Shown piece after piece: positions 55,253 to 64,000 of a DNA stretch of 64,000 bases. Location of the stretch: contig OY776128.1 of assembly GCA_963675135.1 (NCBI GenBank), positions 75,460,670 through 75,524,669 of the forward strand. Reading direction: 5' to 3'. The notes below the pieces were generated by a model. It was not told where the DNA came from. It worked only from the letters and a program-made list of their open reading frames with translations, and made no database searches. Position 1 is the stretch's first letter. The number at the start of each line of letters is the position of its first letter. This DNA is from Galeopsis tetrahit. Taxonomy: Eukaryota; Streptophyta; Magnoliopsida; Lamiales; Lamiaceae. The position numbers and the translations under genes are program-made.

Positions 55253-55693
55253 GGGGATGTTTCTTTTGGGCTTTGGGTGGTTTTAAAAACCAGATTTTTG
55301 AAATCCTGGTTTTTGAAATCCCTATGAATAGTAATATGGGTGTTTCTTTTGGGTTTTGGAATAGTGAAGGATTTAACTTTATGTCAAATCAAGTTGTAAG
55401 ATTGAATGAGTTTGTATTATTATATTATTGTTTGGTGAGATTATAATGATTAGTTGATTAAATGTATTATATTATTGTATTATTATATTATTATAGTATT
55501 ATTATATTATTGTTGAAAAAGAATATAATGATTGGAGTAATATTATATAGATATAACTTTATGTCAAATCAATATGTTTGATAAGGGTGGTTTTGAGTGG
55601 ATTTTGAAAACCGGTTTTTAAATCCCGAAGTAAAACGGGTTTTGGATCTTGAAATCCAAAACCTGGTTTTTAAAACCAAAAAGAAACATCCCC
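55253..55693. mobile_element. Tourist-type MITE (PIF/Harbinger)
   Basis: 441 bp, flanked by TAA (55250-55252, 55694-55696). Ends GGGGATGTTTCTTTTGG and CCAAAAAGAAACATCCCC, with AAAACCAGATTTT/AAACCTGGTTTTT inner repeats. Confidence 0.92.
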
Positions 55694-55715
55694 TAATAGT
55701 AATACTAAAAAAAAA

Positions 55716-56556
55716 GGCCAAATAATTAATTTTAGTCCATACTTTTCAGTTTTTACTAAATCAAGCACATACTTTTCTTTTTAGCTAAATTATACCTATA
55801 CTTTTTATTTTGTTATCAAATTTAGCACAAACTTTTTCTTTCAATCCATACTTTTCATTTTTAATCAAATGCAACACATACTTTTTATATTTTACCAATT
55901 TTAGCACATGTTCTTATCAATTAATTTAAAATACCAAAAAAAAAAAAATGTAAAACTTATCTAATTATTAAAAAGAAAAAAGAATATCTTAAATATATTT
56001 AAATTAAAAAATTCAATTTAAAATCTACAAATTTAAAAATAATTGAGAATTGAAATTATCTAAAACTATTGAATTAAAAAGAGATTTACACAATATATAT
56101 ATATAAAAAAAATACAGTAATTGAAATAAATTGTACTCCCTCCATCCCCCAAAAATATGAACATACTTTTGGTGGTTCATACTTTTTTAGTGGACGAAGG
56201 GAGTATAATTTTTTTTAAATAATGATTTGAGATTATTTAAATAATTTTTAATTTTTATATTTTCTAGATTAAAAAAGATTGCTATATAATTTTAGAATTT
56301 TTTTATAAAGTAAGATATATTTATTAATTAATTAATTATATTTATAAAAAGTATGAGCATAAATTGGATAAAAGTAAAAAAGTATGTGCTAAATTTAATA
56401 AAAAAATGAAAAGTATGGGTAGAATTTGGTTAAGAAAAAAGTATGTGCTAGATTTGAGGAAAAATAAAAAATGTAGGTATAATTTGATTAAAAAGAAAAA
56501 TATATGCTAGATTTGATAAAAAGTTAAAAGTATGGGCTAAAATTGATAATTTGACC
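55716..56556. mobile_element. MULE-type MITE with ~200-bp inverted repeats
   Basis: The left end GGCCAAATAATTAATTTTAG and the right end CTAAAATTGATAATTTGACC are inverted copies, and the pairing continues for about 200 bp. The flanks are runs of A on both sides, compatible with a 9-bp duplication but uninformative. Each arm is made of ~40-bp units with CATACTTTT and TAGCACA motifs. Confidence 0.75.
56136..56203. mobile_element. 68-bp Stowaway MITE
   Basis: TA on both sides. Ends CTCCCTCCATCC and GGACGAAGGGAG fold almost completely on each other. It is nested in the MULE-type MITE. Confidence 0.85.
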
Positions 56557-56984
56557 AAAAAAAAAAATGTCCCTTATTTCTAAGAAGATCTATAAAAATG
56601 ACCCTTAAAGTAAATAATCTCTTATTTATATTAATATCTTTCTATTTTTAATACAAATGGTTGTGAGTTTGAGTTGACCCGTCAAACCAATCATACTTCC
56701 TCCTCCGTCACAGTAAAAATTATTCAACTTTTTTTAATTGTCCGTCTTAATGAAAGCTACGCATTCCTATTTTGCAAACTATTATTCTTATATTTAATTT
56801 TATTTTTTTTCCATCATATCACCTTTAATACATTTTCTTATTTTATCATATTTTCTTAATCTTTATATACAAAGCTTTCAAATAACTTTTAACAGGACGG
56901 GTGGGTAGTATTTAATTTTTTTTTCTTTGATTTTTTTTGTCTTATTATGTTATTTGATTGTATCGGAGGAGATTATCAATAAAC
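56557..56984. other. Intergenic DNA, no gene
   Basis: 56697-56920 has CTTCCTCCTCCGTCACAG and GGACGGGTGGGTAGTA, perhaps the ends of another eroded Stowaway. Too degraded to call. Confidence 0.4.
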
Positions 56985-57186
56985 ATATATATAGTCTTAA
57001 AATCCATGCAAAAAATAAATTAACAGTCAATTTAAAGATGAAGTATTAATTTATTTTATTGAACAAAATTATTATTTGTATTGAATGTATTAGTTGTCCT
57101 ACTTGGTATACATAAGTGTTTTTCAATTATATATAGCAAAAAAATAAATATATAATTTTACGCGAATCAACTAAATCGGATTTTCT

Positions 57187-57282
57187 AGTTTTTGATTACA
57201 AGTTAAATACCCATCCCTTTTCCCTTCCCCATGACTCGAACCCAGGACCTAAGGCCTAGATAGTGGTGCTCTAACCACTTGA
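57187..57282 (-). mobile_element. tRNA-derived SINE fragment
   Basis: Minus strand shows a box A-like GTGGTTAGAGCACC and a box B-like GGTTCGAGTC, the internal RNA polymerase III promoter of tRNA-derived SINEs. The 15-bp direct repeat TAAATCGGATTTTCT flanks it (57172-57186, 57283-57297). Segment A (near 23345) has a single copy of that site. At 96 bp only the tRNA-like head and a short tail remain. It is not a real tRNA gene. Confidence 0.88.
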
Positions 57283-57673
57283 TAAATCGGATTTTCTGGT
57301 GCTTTTATTATATAGATGACGTTTGACCATAAGACGATTATTAGACATTGCAATTAATTAAAGATGATACGAAAATAATTGCTCTATTTGATGCTTGTTT
57401 GACAAAGTCTTGGTAGAAAAAAAAAAAAACCATGGACTATAAATAAATACACATATGATGCAAATTCACATTTTATGGTATTATAAATTTATGAGAAAAT
57501 AAGTCAAGCTAACTGGTCCACAATAATATTCCAATTTTCAGGTTTTTTTTTTTCTTTTTTCGAAGAACAAATATTTTAAAGATTTGATCAAGGCAAAGGT
57601 CTTTACACGGCATCGTCAACCAATGAAATGCAAGGAATTTTCTGTAAAGAAAATAAAAAATGGAAATTATTTA

Positions 57674-58449
57674 GGCCATCTCCAACCACAAACTTCCAAA
57701 TGAAGATCTCTAAACTTCAAAATACACTTTTTCACACTCTATTTTAAAAATCTTCTCCAACCACGAAACTCTATATCTTACTCTATTTATTATTTTAATC
57801 ATTTTCAACATATTACAATCATTAAATAATATATTTATCTTCGTATTTAAATTAATTTATACAATTAAATATTCAATTAGTAAATTAAATATTATTAATT
57901 TTATCAAAATCATAAAATGTAAATAAACTTGTAGTTTTCAAATATTACTTTTATTTAAATATAAAATTACGAAACATATAATGACGTAAAACGATACATT
58001 TGAGTATAATCTAATACAAAACGATACATTATAGCCTTGTAGGTAATGCATGTATGTCCGTTTTAATATGTAATGCATTTCATATTTAATATATAATGCA
58101 TGTTTTATTGTATTTTACATTATATTTTTTAGGTAATAATAATACACAAATTTTTTTTAAATTAATTACACAATTAAAATTAAATTATAAATTAGTATAA
58201 CAATAGAATTGTAATTATATTTAATAAATTATTAATATAGAATTGTAAATATTAATAAAATAATAGATATAAAATATAGAAGAATTGTAAATATTAATAA
58301 AATAATAGATATAAAATATAGAGTTTTGAATAGTAAACTTCATATATAAAGTTTACTATTCAAAACTCTATTTCAAATCTTCAAAATAGAGTACGGTCGG
58401 AGGAACTATAAATGGAGTAAACGTTTATCCAGTACGGATGGAGATGGTC
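57674..58449. mobile_element. Tourist-type MITE (GGCCATCTCCAACC family)
   Basis: 776 bp flanked by TTA (57671-57673, 58450-58452). Ends GGCCATCTCCAACC and GGATGGAGATGGTC. Segment A has the empty site at about 25388. The inner arms (AACTCTATTT / AAATAGAGT) fold back near the right end. Confidence 0.92.
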
Positions 58450-58819
58450 TTAAGAAGAAGATATTGCATGTCTTTTTGGGTTGTCAGTTTTTGTAAGACC
58501 CATGTTGAATTGAATTAAAATAGGAAATGGGACCCACCCGTATGTGAATATACACCCCAACTTGTTGCCAAAAATATTATAATCAAGATAGTCCAAAATG
58601 ACAAGTATGCAAAAATACTTAATGAGTGTTTGGTGGGAGTCATTATAATTATTTAATACAAAATGATAGTATGTTTGTAAATTTTTAAGAACTACATGCT
58701 CAGTATTATGTGATCGTAACATACTACTGCAATTAAAATGAATGTTTTATCGAACTGTCTTAATCAGTTTTATTATACGAGATACGGAGTATAATGTTAG
58801 GTTATCTCAAAAGACTTAC

Positions 58820-59110
58820 AAACATAAGATGAGAGTAGCGGAGATGTGTATGCTTCAATAGATGTATCATGTATGGTGAAACTAGAAAAAATAGGGTGAA
58901 GAACGAAAAAAATTATTGTATATTAGGTGTTGCGCTCATTAAAGAGAATATGAAAGGACACCGTTTACACAGAGGCTTATAGATGTACATGTACGTTTAG
59001 TAGAGGCAATGAATTTGAATTACTTTAAAAGAGCAAGTAGACGTGGCTTGAAGTCATTTGTAAAAATTTGAAGACTAAATGACTTAATAAAGATTTACTT
59101 AAAAGAGAAA
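58820..59110 (+). pseudogene. RTE-type LINE reverse transcriptase relic (3' end)
   Basis: In shifting frames the DNA reads KMRVAEMCML-like, then YGETRKNRVKNE, then sequence resembling the conserved RLRW / RGRPK...W end of plant RTE (BovB-like) reverse transcriptases. Stops and frameshifts are frequent. Only the C-terminal tail is present. The call rests on the order of short motifs. Confidence 0.55.
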
Positions 59111-59169
59111 GCACGTGAATACTATTAATTCATGCATGTCATCCAATGTGATTTTGATAATTGGTTCAT

Positions 59170-59419
59170 GGGTTGGTTTGCTATGGACTCGAGTGCATGT
59201 TGTGCACCCTAGTGCATGTTGCAATTTTCAGTTTTACTGACTTACACTTTTTGATAAATGGTGTTGCACTTTTCAATTATTAAACTGTATAATAATATTT
59301 TTAGTTACAGTGACTTACACTTTTTAGTAATATTGTGTTGTACTTTTCAGTTTAATAACATACACTTTTCTTTAGACTATGGTGCACAACATGCACTCGA
59401 GTGCATACTAGATTTTACC
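59170..59419. mobile_element. MULE-type MITE, second copy
   Basis: Same family as 25450-25691: identical CTCGAGTGCATGTTGTGCAC core ends. Flanks TTGGTTCAT (59161-59169) and TAGGTTCAT (59420-59428) agree at 8 of 9 positions. Confidence 0.9.
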
Positions 59420-59886
59420 TAGGTTCATATAGCATATTTCAATTATCTGAGACTAAATTCAGAATTTATTTGTTTGATTACTATACTACTCTTAATAAAA
59501 TAAAATCGATCGTAGATGATTGTTGGTGGTCTTGTATGCGTTAGTTAAAAGATGTATTATTGCGTAAAATAATCCATCATACTATTAAATATGGTATATA
59601 CTACTCCCAATTTCCCATAATATATTCGTTTTCAATACATTTTCAACGTATAAGACGAACTTATTTTCAAATTAAACAAAACCTGTTGAATTTATAGTAT
59701 AATACACATATTTTTGTTACTAAAATAACAAACTGACAGCGTATCACTCTGACTAAAACTCTACAAAAGTCCACTCTCTCACTTATTTAGAGTTTATCCA
59801 TTAAAATATCCAACCATATAAACCCATAATCTTCGTCTTCAATTCATATCCCCATTCAAAATAGTATTTTTGATCAAGAAAAGAAA
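59420..59886 (+). promoter_or_regulatory. Upstream region of the STP-like gene fragment
   Basis: TATAAA at 59817-59822 lies 65 bp before the start codon, followed by pyrimidine-rich leader sequence (CTTCGTCTTCAATTC), a normal plant core promoter layout. Nothing else upstream is interpretable by eye. Confidence 0.55.
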
Positions 59887-60039
59887 ATGGCTGGTGGAGG
59901 AATTGTGGATGCAAAGGGAGCCAGGGCCCATCTTTACGAGTACAGAATCACACCTTACTTCGTTTTTGCCTGCATTGTTGGTTCCTTGGGTGGTTCCTTG
60001 TTTGGCTATGAACTCACCAACATAAATGGGGGCATTTAA
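59887..60039 (+). pseudogene. N-terminus of a monosaccharide/H+ symporter (STP family), truncated
   Basis: STP proteins are plasma-membrane sugar-proton symporters of about 500 residues with 12 membrane helices. The first 41 codons (MAGGG start; RITPYFVFACIVGSLGG; SLFGYE) match the typical STP N-terminus and most of helix 1, where FGYD is usual. Just past the last Y the sequence switches to copy 3 of the dispersed repeat (shared start near 60009), adds ten unrelated codons and stops at 60037-60039. The promoter and start look intact, so a short transcript is conceivable but no transporter can be made. The rest of the gene is not found in the window; it may lie beyond 64000 if copy 3 is an insertion. 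Confidence 0.85.
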
Positions 60040-60185
60040 CCGTGGTCTTAGTTAACTGACCTTAAGCCCATCGATAGTTACATTTAGCCCATGTTATGAC
60101 ATGATATTATGCTAACTGATGTGACCTCACTCTGCGAAAAGATGTTTTTAGACTACATTTATTGGTGACATTTGGTGTAAATGTT

Positions 60186-60652
60186 GTAAGTGACTCGAGC
60201 CTACTCGCGAGCTACTCGTGCTCGACTCGAAAAAAGATCGAAATCGACTCGAAGTTAATCGAGTCGAGTCGAGTTTCGAGCTACTCGAGTAGCTACCGAG
60301 TTCGAGCTCATAAATACTCGGCTCGAAAGGCTCGCGAGCCTAATCGAGCTTGAACAATATTTACTATTTTACCATTAATATATAATTTATATTTATATAC
60401 GAGTAATCGAGTCGAGTCGAGCCGAGCTCGAGCTCGAGTTTATTTTAGAAAAAATATATTTTAAAATTAATTTTGAAAATTATATAGGTAATCGAGTCGA
60501 GCCGAGCTCGAGTTTATCGAGTTTCTTATCGAGTCGAGCTCGATCTTTAAAATTTTAGGCTCGACCGAGTCGAGTTTCGAGCTTCGAGTATAACAATCGA
60601 GTCGAGTTTCGAGCTCAGCACTACTCGGCTCGACTCGGCTCGTTTACACCCC
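60186..60652. mobile_element. hAT-type MITE rich in CTCGAG/GAGTCGA
   Basis: The right end CGTTTACACCCCTA is a typical plant hAT terminus. Both arms consist of GAGTCGAG / CTCGACTCG repeats that fold on each other. The left end has lost its first bases (TGTAAGTGACTCGAGCC remains). Flanks AATGT on both sides support an 8-bp duplication that is partly lost. The Ser/Arg-rich open frame across it is an artefact. Confidence 0.75.
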
Positions 60653-60958
60653 TAAATGTCATAGCTAGATGACAAATAATTTAATATTAAAATAATAATA
60701 ATTGTTCAACCTTGCATGAGACCCAGTGTCAAAGGAGTTTATATTTTTTAATAATGTGACAAGTGTCGTATTTCTATTGGTTACTGTAATTTTTTTTTGT
60801 GCTATAATTAAATTTGTAGATATTGAAGATAATATGTATTAAATAAAAAAATATATATACATCAAAATTCGTAATTTTTTTTTCTATAAATAGAGTCCAA
60901 TATCGAGTTATTTTGAAACACAAACTAAAATTCTCTTAAAATTATAACATTTACTATT

Positions 60959-61075
60959 ATGGATCCAAATTATCCCAATTTTTTTTCAAACTCTTAAAAT
61001 TTTCCAAACTCACGAAATTATCCAAATTTTGGATATTATTATTGCTTTTCAATTTCGTATTTTTAAATCTTGTAA
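60959..61075 (+). pseudogene. Relic of PIF/Harbinger ORF1 N-terminus
   Basis: ATGGATCCAAATTATCCC encodes MDPNYPNF, then NFPNSRNYPNFGYYY after a stop. The Asn-Pro-Phe-rich start is typical of the Myb/SANT-like ORF1 protein carried by plant PIF/Harbinger transposons. It shows that this element derives from a coding PIF transposon by internal deletion. Confidence 0.55.
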
Positions 61076-61388
61076 TTTTAATTTCGTTATTGAGTTCATT
61101 ATTTATTTTAAGTGTTTGATAAAAAAAATTCATATTATAATTATAAATTTAGAATATCAATTAATTTTTATATACCAATTTACACATTTAAATATAGGAA
61201 AAATTAATAATATAATATGTATTTAAAAAATAATTATTATTTTTGGGTTAGGTTGGGTTAGTGTCATTGATAAAGTATGATAAAGTTAAAATTGAGTTGG
61301 ATTGTAAATTGTATAGGTGGATGAGAGAGAAATTAATATAATATTAAAGGGTTGGGTTGAGACAGTGTCACTGATGATGATAGTCTTA

Positions 61389-63070
61389 GTGTTCATTAGG
61401 AAAATGACTATAATGTCCTCGTCCATTAAATCAAATGTCATTTTTACCCCTTCAATTCTTCATACGGTTTTTTCATGTTTTCGCAAATCCCTAATGTCCC
61501 CCAATGTTAAGGGTATGATTGGTACTCTTCGTCTGTTTATAAATTTTTCATTACTTTTTGATACATGAATTAAAAAAAGTGATTAAATAATAAATATAAT
61601 AGAAGTGATGTGAATAAAAGTAAAAGAGAAATAGAGAGAAAAAGTAAATATAAATTGGATTGGAAGAATATAAAAATTAAAAGATATTTGTTAAAAAAAG
61701 GTATAGGAAGCTTATAAGTGATGAATCAAAATGGCAAAATGGAAAGCTTATAAGCCGAATGAAGGGAGTATGATGTAATGAAAATATGGTTGAATGAAAT
61801 GAACTCATTAATGGAATAAAAATAGGAAAGCTATAAAATAGAAATGACAATGATTATGATGGTATGAATAAGGCATTAACATAATTAAGTATTATGTAAA
61901 ATTATTTAAATTGTTATTATTGTTAACTAGATGAGCACGTGTACACGAAGTGTTAATAAATTAAATATTCATAACATATTATACATTTAAATAATTTTAT
62001 AAAATAATATCAAAAAAAAGTTTGAAAAAACATATAGAATGGTGAAAACAATTTTAAAGAAAATTTTATGTTACACGTATTCTTTAAACTAAATTTCAAC
62101 CATAGATAACCTCGAATCTATATTGAAGTATAATGCAATTAATCAATATTAATATTATAAAAATTATAATATTTCATATTAACCACTATACCTCAAATAA
62201 ATAATTATAAAGGAAATCCAATAATTTATAAGAGTATATAATTATTTGAAATAGTAAATGGAGGATGTACCACATATTTTATTTAGAATATACTTATTAT
62301 AAAATTAATTTTAAATATCTACAAAAAAATGTTCAAAAAATTGAAATTCAAAATATCAAAAAGATTTATAAATTGATTTAGTTGTTAAACAACTCACTTT
62401 ATTAAGAAAGATGTGCAAGGTTTAAACCCTAACCAATGTTTTTTTTTTAATTACATTTAATATTAAAATGCCACATGCATCAATAGAAAAATGATACATC
62501 AGTACAATCAATTATTACACATATATATACACTTCATGAGAATGTTTTATCTTCTATATTACTAATATGGAGTTTGAAATACTTACGTGTCGTCTTTATA
62601 TTAATTTTGTTTATGTGTTGTTTTGTATTAATTTTGTTGATGTGTCAACATCAAAGAGTTACATATTAGTTAAATGTAATTTTATTGATTGCTTATTACA
62701 TACATACGTCATTATTATTATGTAATTTTTTTTATATATTAATATTGTATTGAATTCATAAAATTAGAAAGTTTGTATATCACAATATATATTAATTACA
62801 ATCAAATAATAAATTATATTAATATATGAAAAAAAAAGTCACATAATACTTCCAGAATGTAGTTTCTCCAGTCCATTTACAGAATTTAATTTGTACCAAA
62901 TAAAATATTTGATCAATTTCTTATACACAATCGACTCAAAATACTTTTTCGATCGATTTGCACCGAATTCGAACTAAGAGGACGACGAATATACATAAAG
63001 CTCCAAAACAAAAACAAAAAAACTAATAAATTTTAGAAGAACGTTTTGCAAAAGTTTTTATTTGGTAGGG
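61389..63070. other. Noncoding part of copy 3
   Basis: AT-rich. It aligns with 52195-54127 and, from 62400, with 730-1640. No gene. The open frames at 61029-61226 and 61317-61568 overlap element sequence and have no motif. Confidence 0.6.
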
Positions 63071-63079
63071 ATGAATACG

Positions 63080-64000
63080 CTGGTAGTTATTACCTGGTTA
63101 TGAACTGAGATTGGTTCATTCAGTTCATTTTTTCTTTCAGTTTGTTTGTCCTTAGGTTGATTGCCTTCAGGGGAGTTGTCCAGATTTTGATCTGCATTGA
63201 GTTCTGGCTGGGCAACATCTATAAATACTGTTTCCTTGCTTTGAAGCCTAGTCTGGTTGTTCTTTGTGTTATCTCATCAATGTTTAGGTTTCATTCCCTA
63301 AACTCATTAATAGATTCATCAAATACAACATGAGGTATTTCTTCCACAATAAGGGTTTTACAATTGTACACTTTGTAAGCTTTACTGACTTGGGAATATC
63401 CAATTAATATACCCTCATCAGCTATCAAAAGCTTTCAATTCCTCTTACTCTTTCCCATTATTACGAATGAAACACTTACAATCAAAGATGTGAAAATAAG
63501 CAATAGTGGGCAATCTACCTTTCCATAACTCATATGGAGTTTTACTTTGACCTTTTGTAATAAACGATTTATTCTGAGTATGGCATGCAGTGCTGATAGC
63601 TTCAACCCAAAACCTCTTTGGCAATTTGGACTCAGCTATTAATGTTCTAGCTGCTTCTTTCAAGGTTCTGTTGCTTTTTTCAGTAACACCATTTTGTTGA
63701 GGTGCTCTAGCTGTTGAAGTCTCATGAGTGATGTCATTCTTGCTGCAATACTCATTGATGTATGAGTTAATGAATTCAGTGCCTTTGTCTGATCTAATCT
63801 TGACAATACTTAGGCTTTTTTCATTACTCAATTTCATCATGAGTTTAGGTAGTTTGACTTGGGTCTTCTTCTTGTTCAGTAAGAACACCACCCAAGTGTA
63901 CCTGGAAAAATCATCAACAACTACAAGTGCATATTTTCTGCCATTAATGCTTACAAGGATTATTGGGCCAAATAAATCCATTGCAGTAATTGGAGAACTC
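63080..64000 (-). pseudogene. Copia integrase fragment, second copy, runs off the window
   Basis: The minus-strand frame 63981-63445 is open for 178 codons: MDLFGPI, VVVDDFSRYTWVVFL, IRSDKGTEF, then RAPQQNGVTEKSNRTL and WVEAISTACHTQN, the core of a Copia integrase with intact-looking catalytic D-D-E positions. It is better preserved than copy 1. Downstream (63444-63080) the frame is broken and stops at the same breakpoint as copy 1. The upstream part, including the zinc finger, lies outside the window. Confidence 0.88.

Larger units (their letters stand above)
56985..58795. repeat. Segment B, paralogous to segment A
   Basis: Aligns with 23185-25960 in three blocks. Private insertions: SINE 57187-57282 and Tourist 57674-58449. 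It lies about 1.1 kb upstream of the STP-like start codon, so the A/B unit may be old upstream DNA of that gene. Confidence 0.85.
60151..61385. mobile_element. PIF/Harbinger deletion derivative (Tourist type)
   Basis: 1235 bp flanked by TTA (60148-60150, 61386-61388). The ends GACTACATTTATTGGTGACA and (complement of right) GACTATCATCATCAGTGACA are inverted copies. Copy 2 has the uninterrupted site near 52185. Contains a nested hAT MITE and an ORF1 relic. Confidence 0.85.
60009..63070. repeat. Dispersed repeat, copy 3
   Basis: Aligns with copy 2 (52037-54127) from its first bases and with copy 1 from about 62400. Private insertion: a PIF-type element at 60151-61385. It continues into the Copia fragment, as copy 1 does. 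Its left edge interrupts the STP-like exon. Confidence 0.85.

Noticed and set aside
57226..57285. A tRNA gene on the minus strand
   Set aside because: Box A and box B are present but the cloverleaf is not complete, and it is flanked by target duplications; it is a SINE head.
60162..60353. 63-aa Ser/Arg-rich protein
   Set aside because: It is a translation of the CTCGAG/GAGTCGA subterminal repeats of a hAT MITE.

Overview
The window is nuclear DNA from a flowering plant, most likely a eudicot. It is AT-rich, with GT-AG introns, Stowaway, Tourist and hAT miniature elements, plant-type Athila-like and Copia retrotransposons, L1-type LINEs with a DUF4283-like ORF1, a Mutator-like element (MULE) with a SWIM-finger transposase, and fragments of plant nuclear genes. 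Species cannot be fixed from the sequence. I see no complete functional host gene. The window is essentially a museum of nested transposable elements plus a few captured or broken host-gene pieces.

Layout. 1-4.8 kb: one copy (copy 1) of a three-copy dispersed repeat, carrying a Stowaway insertion and a decayed Copia gag-integrase fragment. 4.8-19.3 kb: a three-level nest. A ~296-bp Stowaway MITE contains a MULE (4954-19186, 9-bp target duplication), and the MULE contains a young Ty3/gypsy element (6948-14674, 5-bp duplication) that has one long gag-protease ORF and no reverse transcriptase or integrase. With that insertion and its duplication discounted, the six MULE exons total 946 codons. 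The other end of the MULE carries, on the opposite strand, a broken two-exon fragment of a peptide deformylase gene. 19.3-27.5 kb: foldback elements, a minisatellite, a CACTA-like miniature element, and segment A, which is paralogous to 57-58.8 kb.

27.5-40.3 kb: a second nest. A hAT-like miniature element contains an L1-type LINE (15-bp duplication), which contains a gag-less sister of the 7-14.7 kb gypsy element (28399-33459, duplication CCTAC) and a solo LTR (34143-35952). 40.6-46.1 kb: a non-autonomous Helitron sits inside one unit of a 74-bp tandem duplication and itself contains a TRIM retrotransposon. 46.1-52 kb: more MITEs, a minisatellite and a GC-rich 42-bp repeat. 52-64 kb: copies 2 and 3 of the dispersed repeat, a hAT element with perfect 8-bp duplications, Tourist elements, a SINE, segment B, an RTE-type LINE relic, and the promoter and first exon of a monosaccharide (STP-type) transporter cut off by copy 3.

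Insertions are supported wherever possible by target-site duplications, and often by an empty site in a paralogous copy inside the same window. This gives a relative order of events without outside data. All family names come from recognising motifs by eye; no database search was run.
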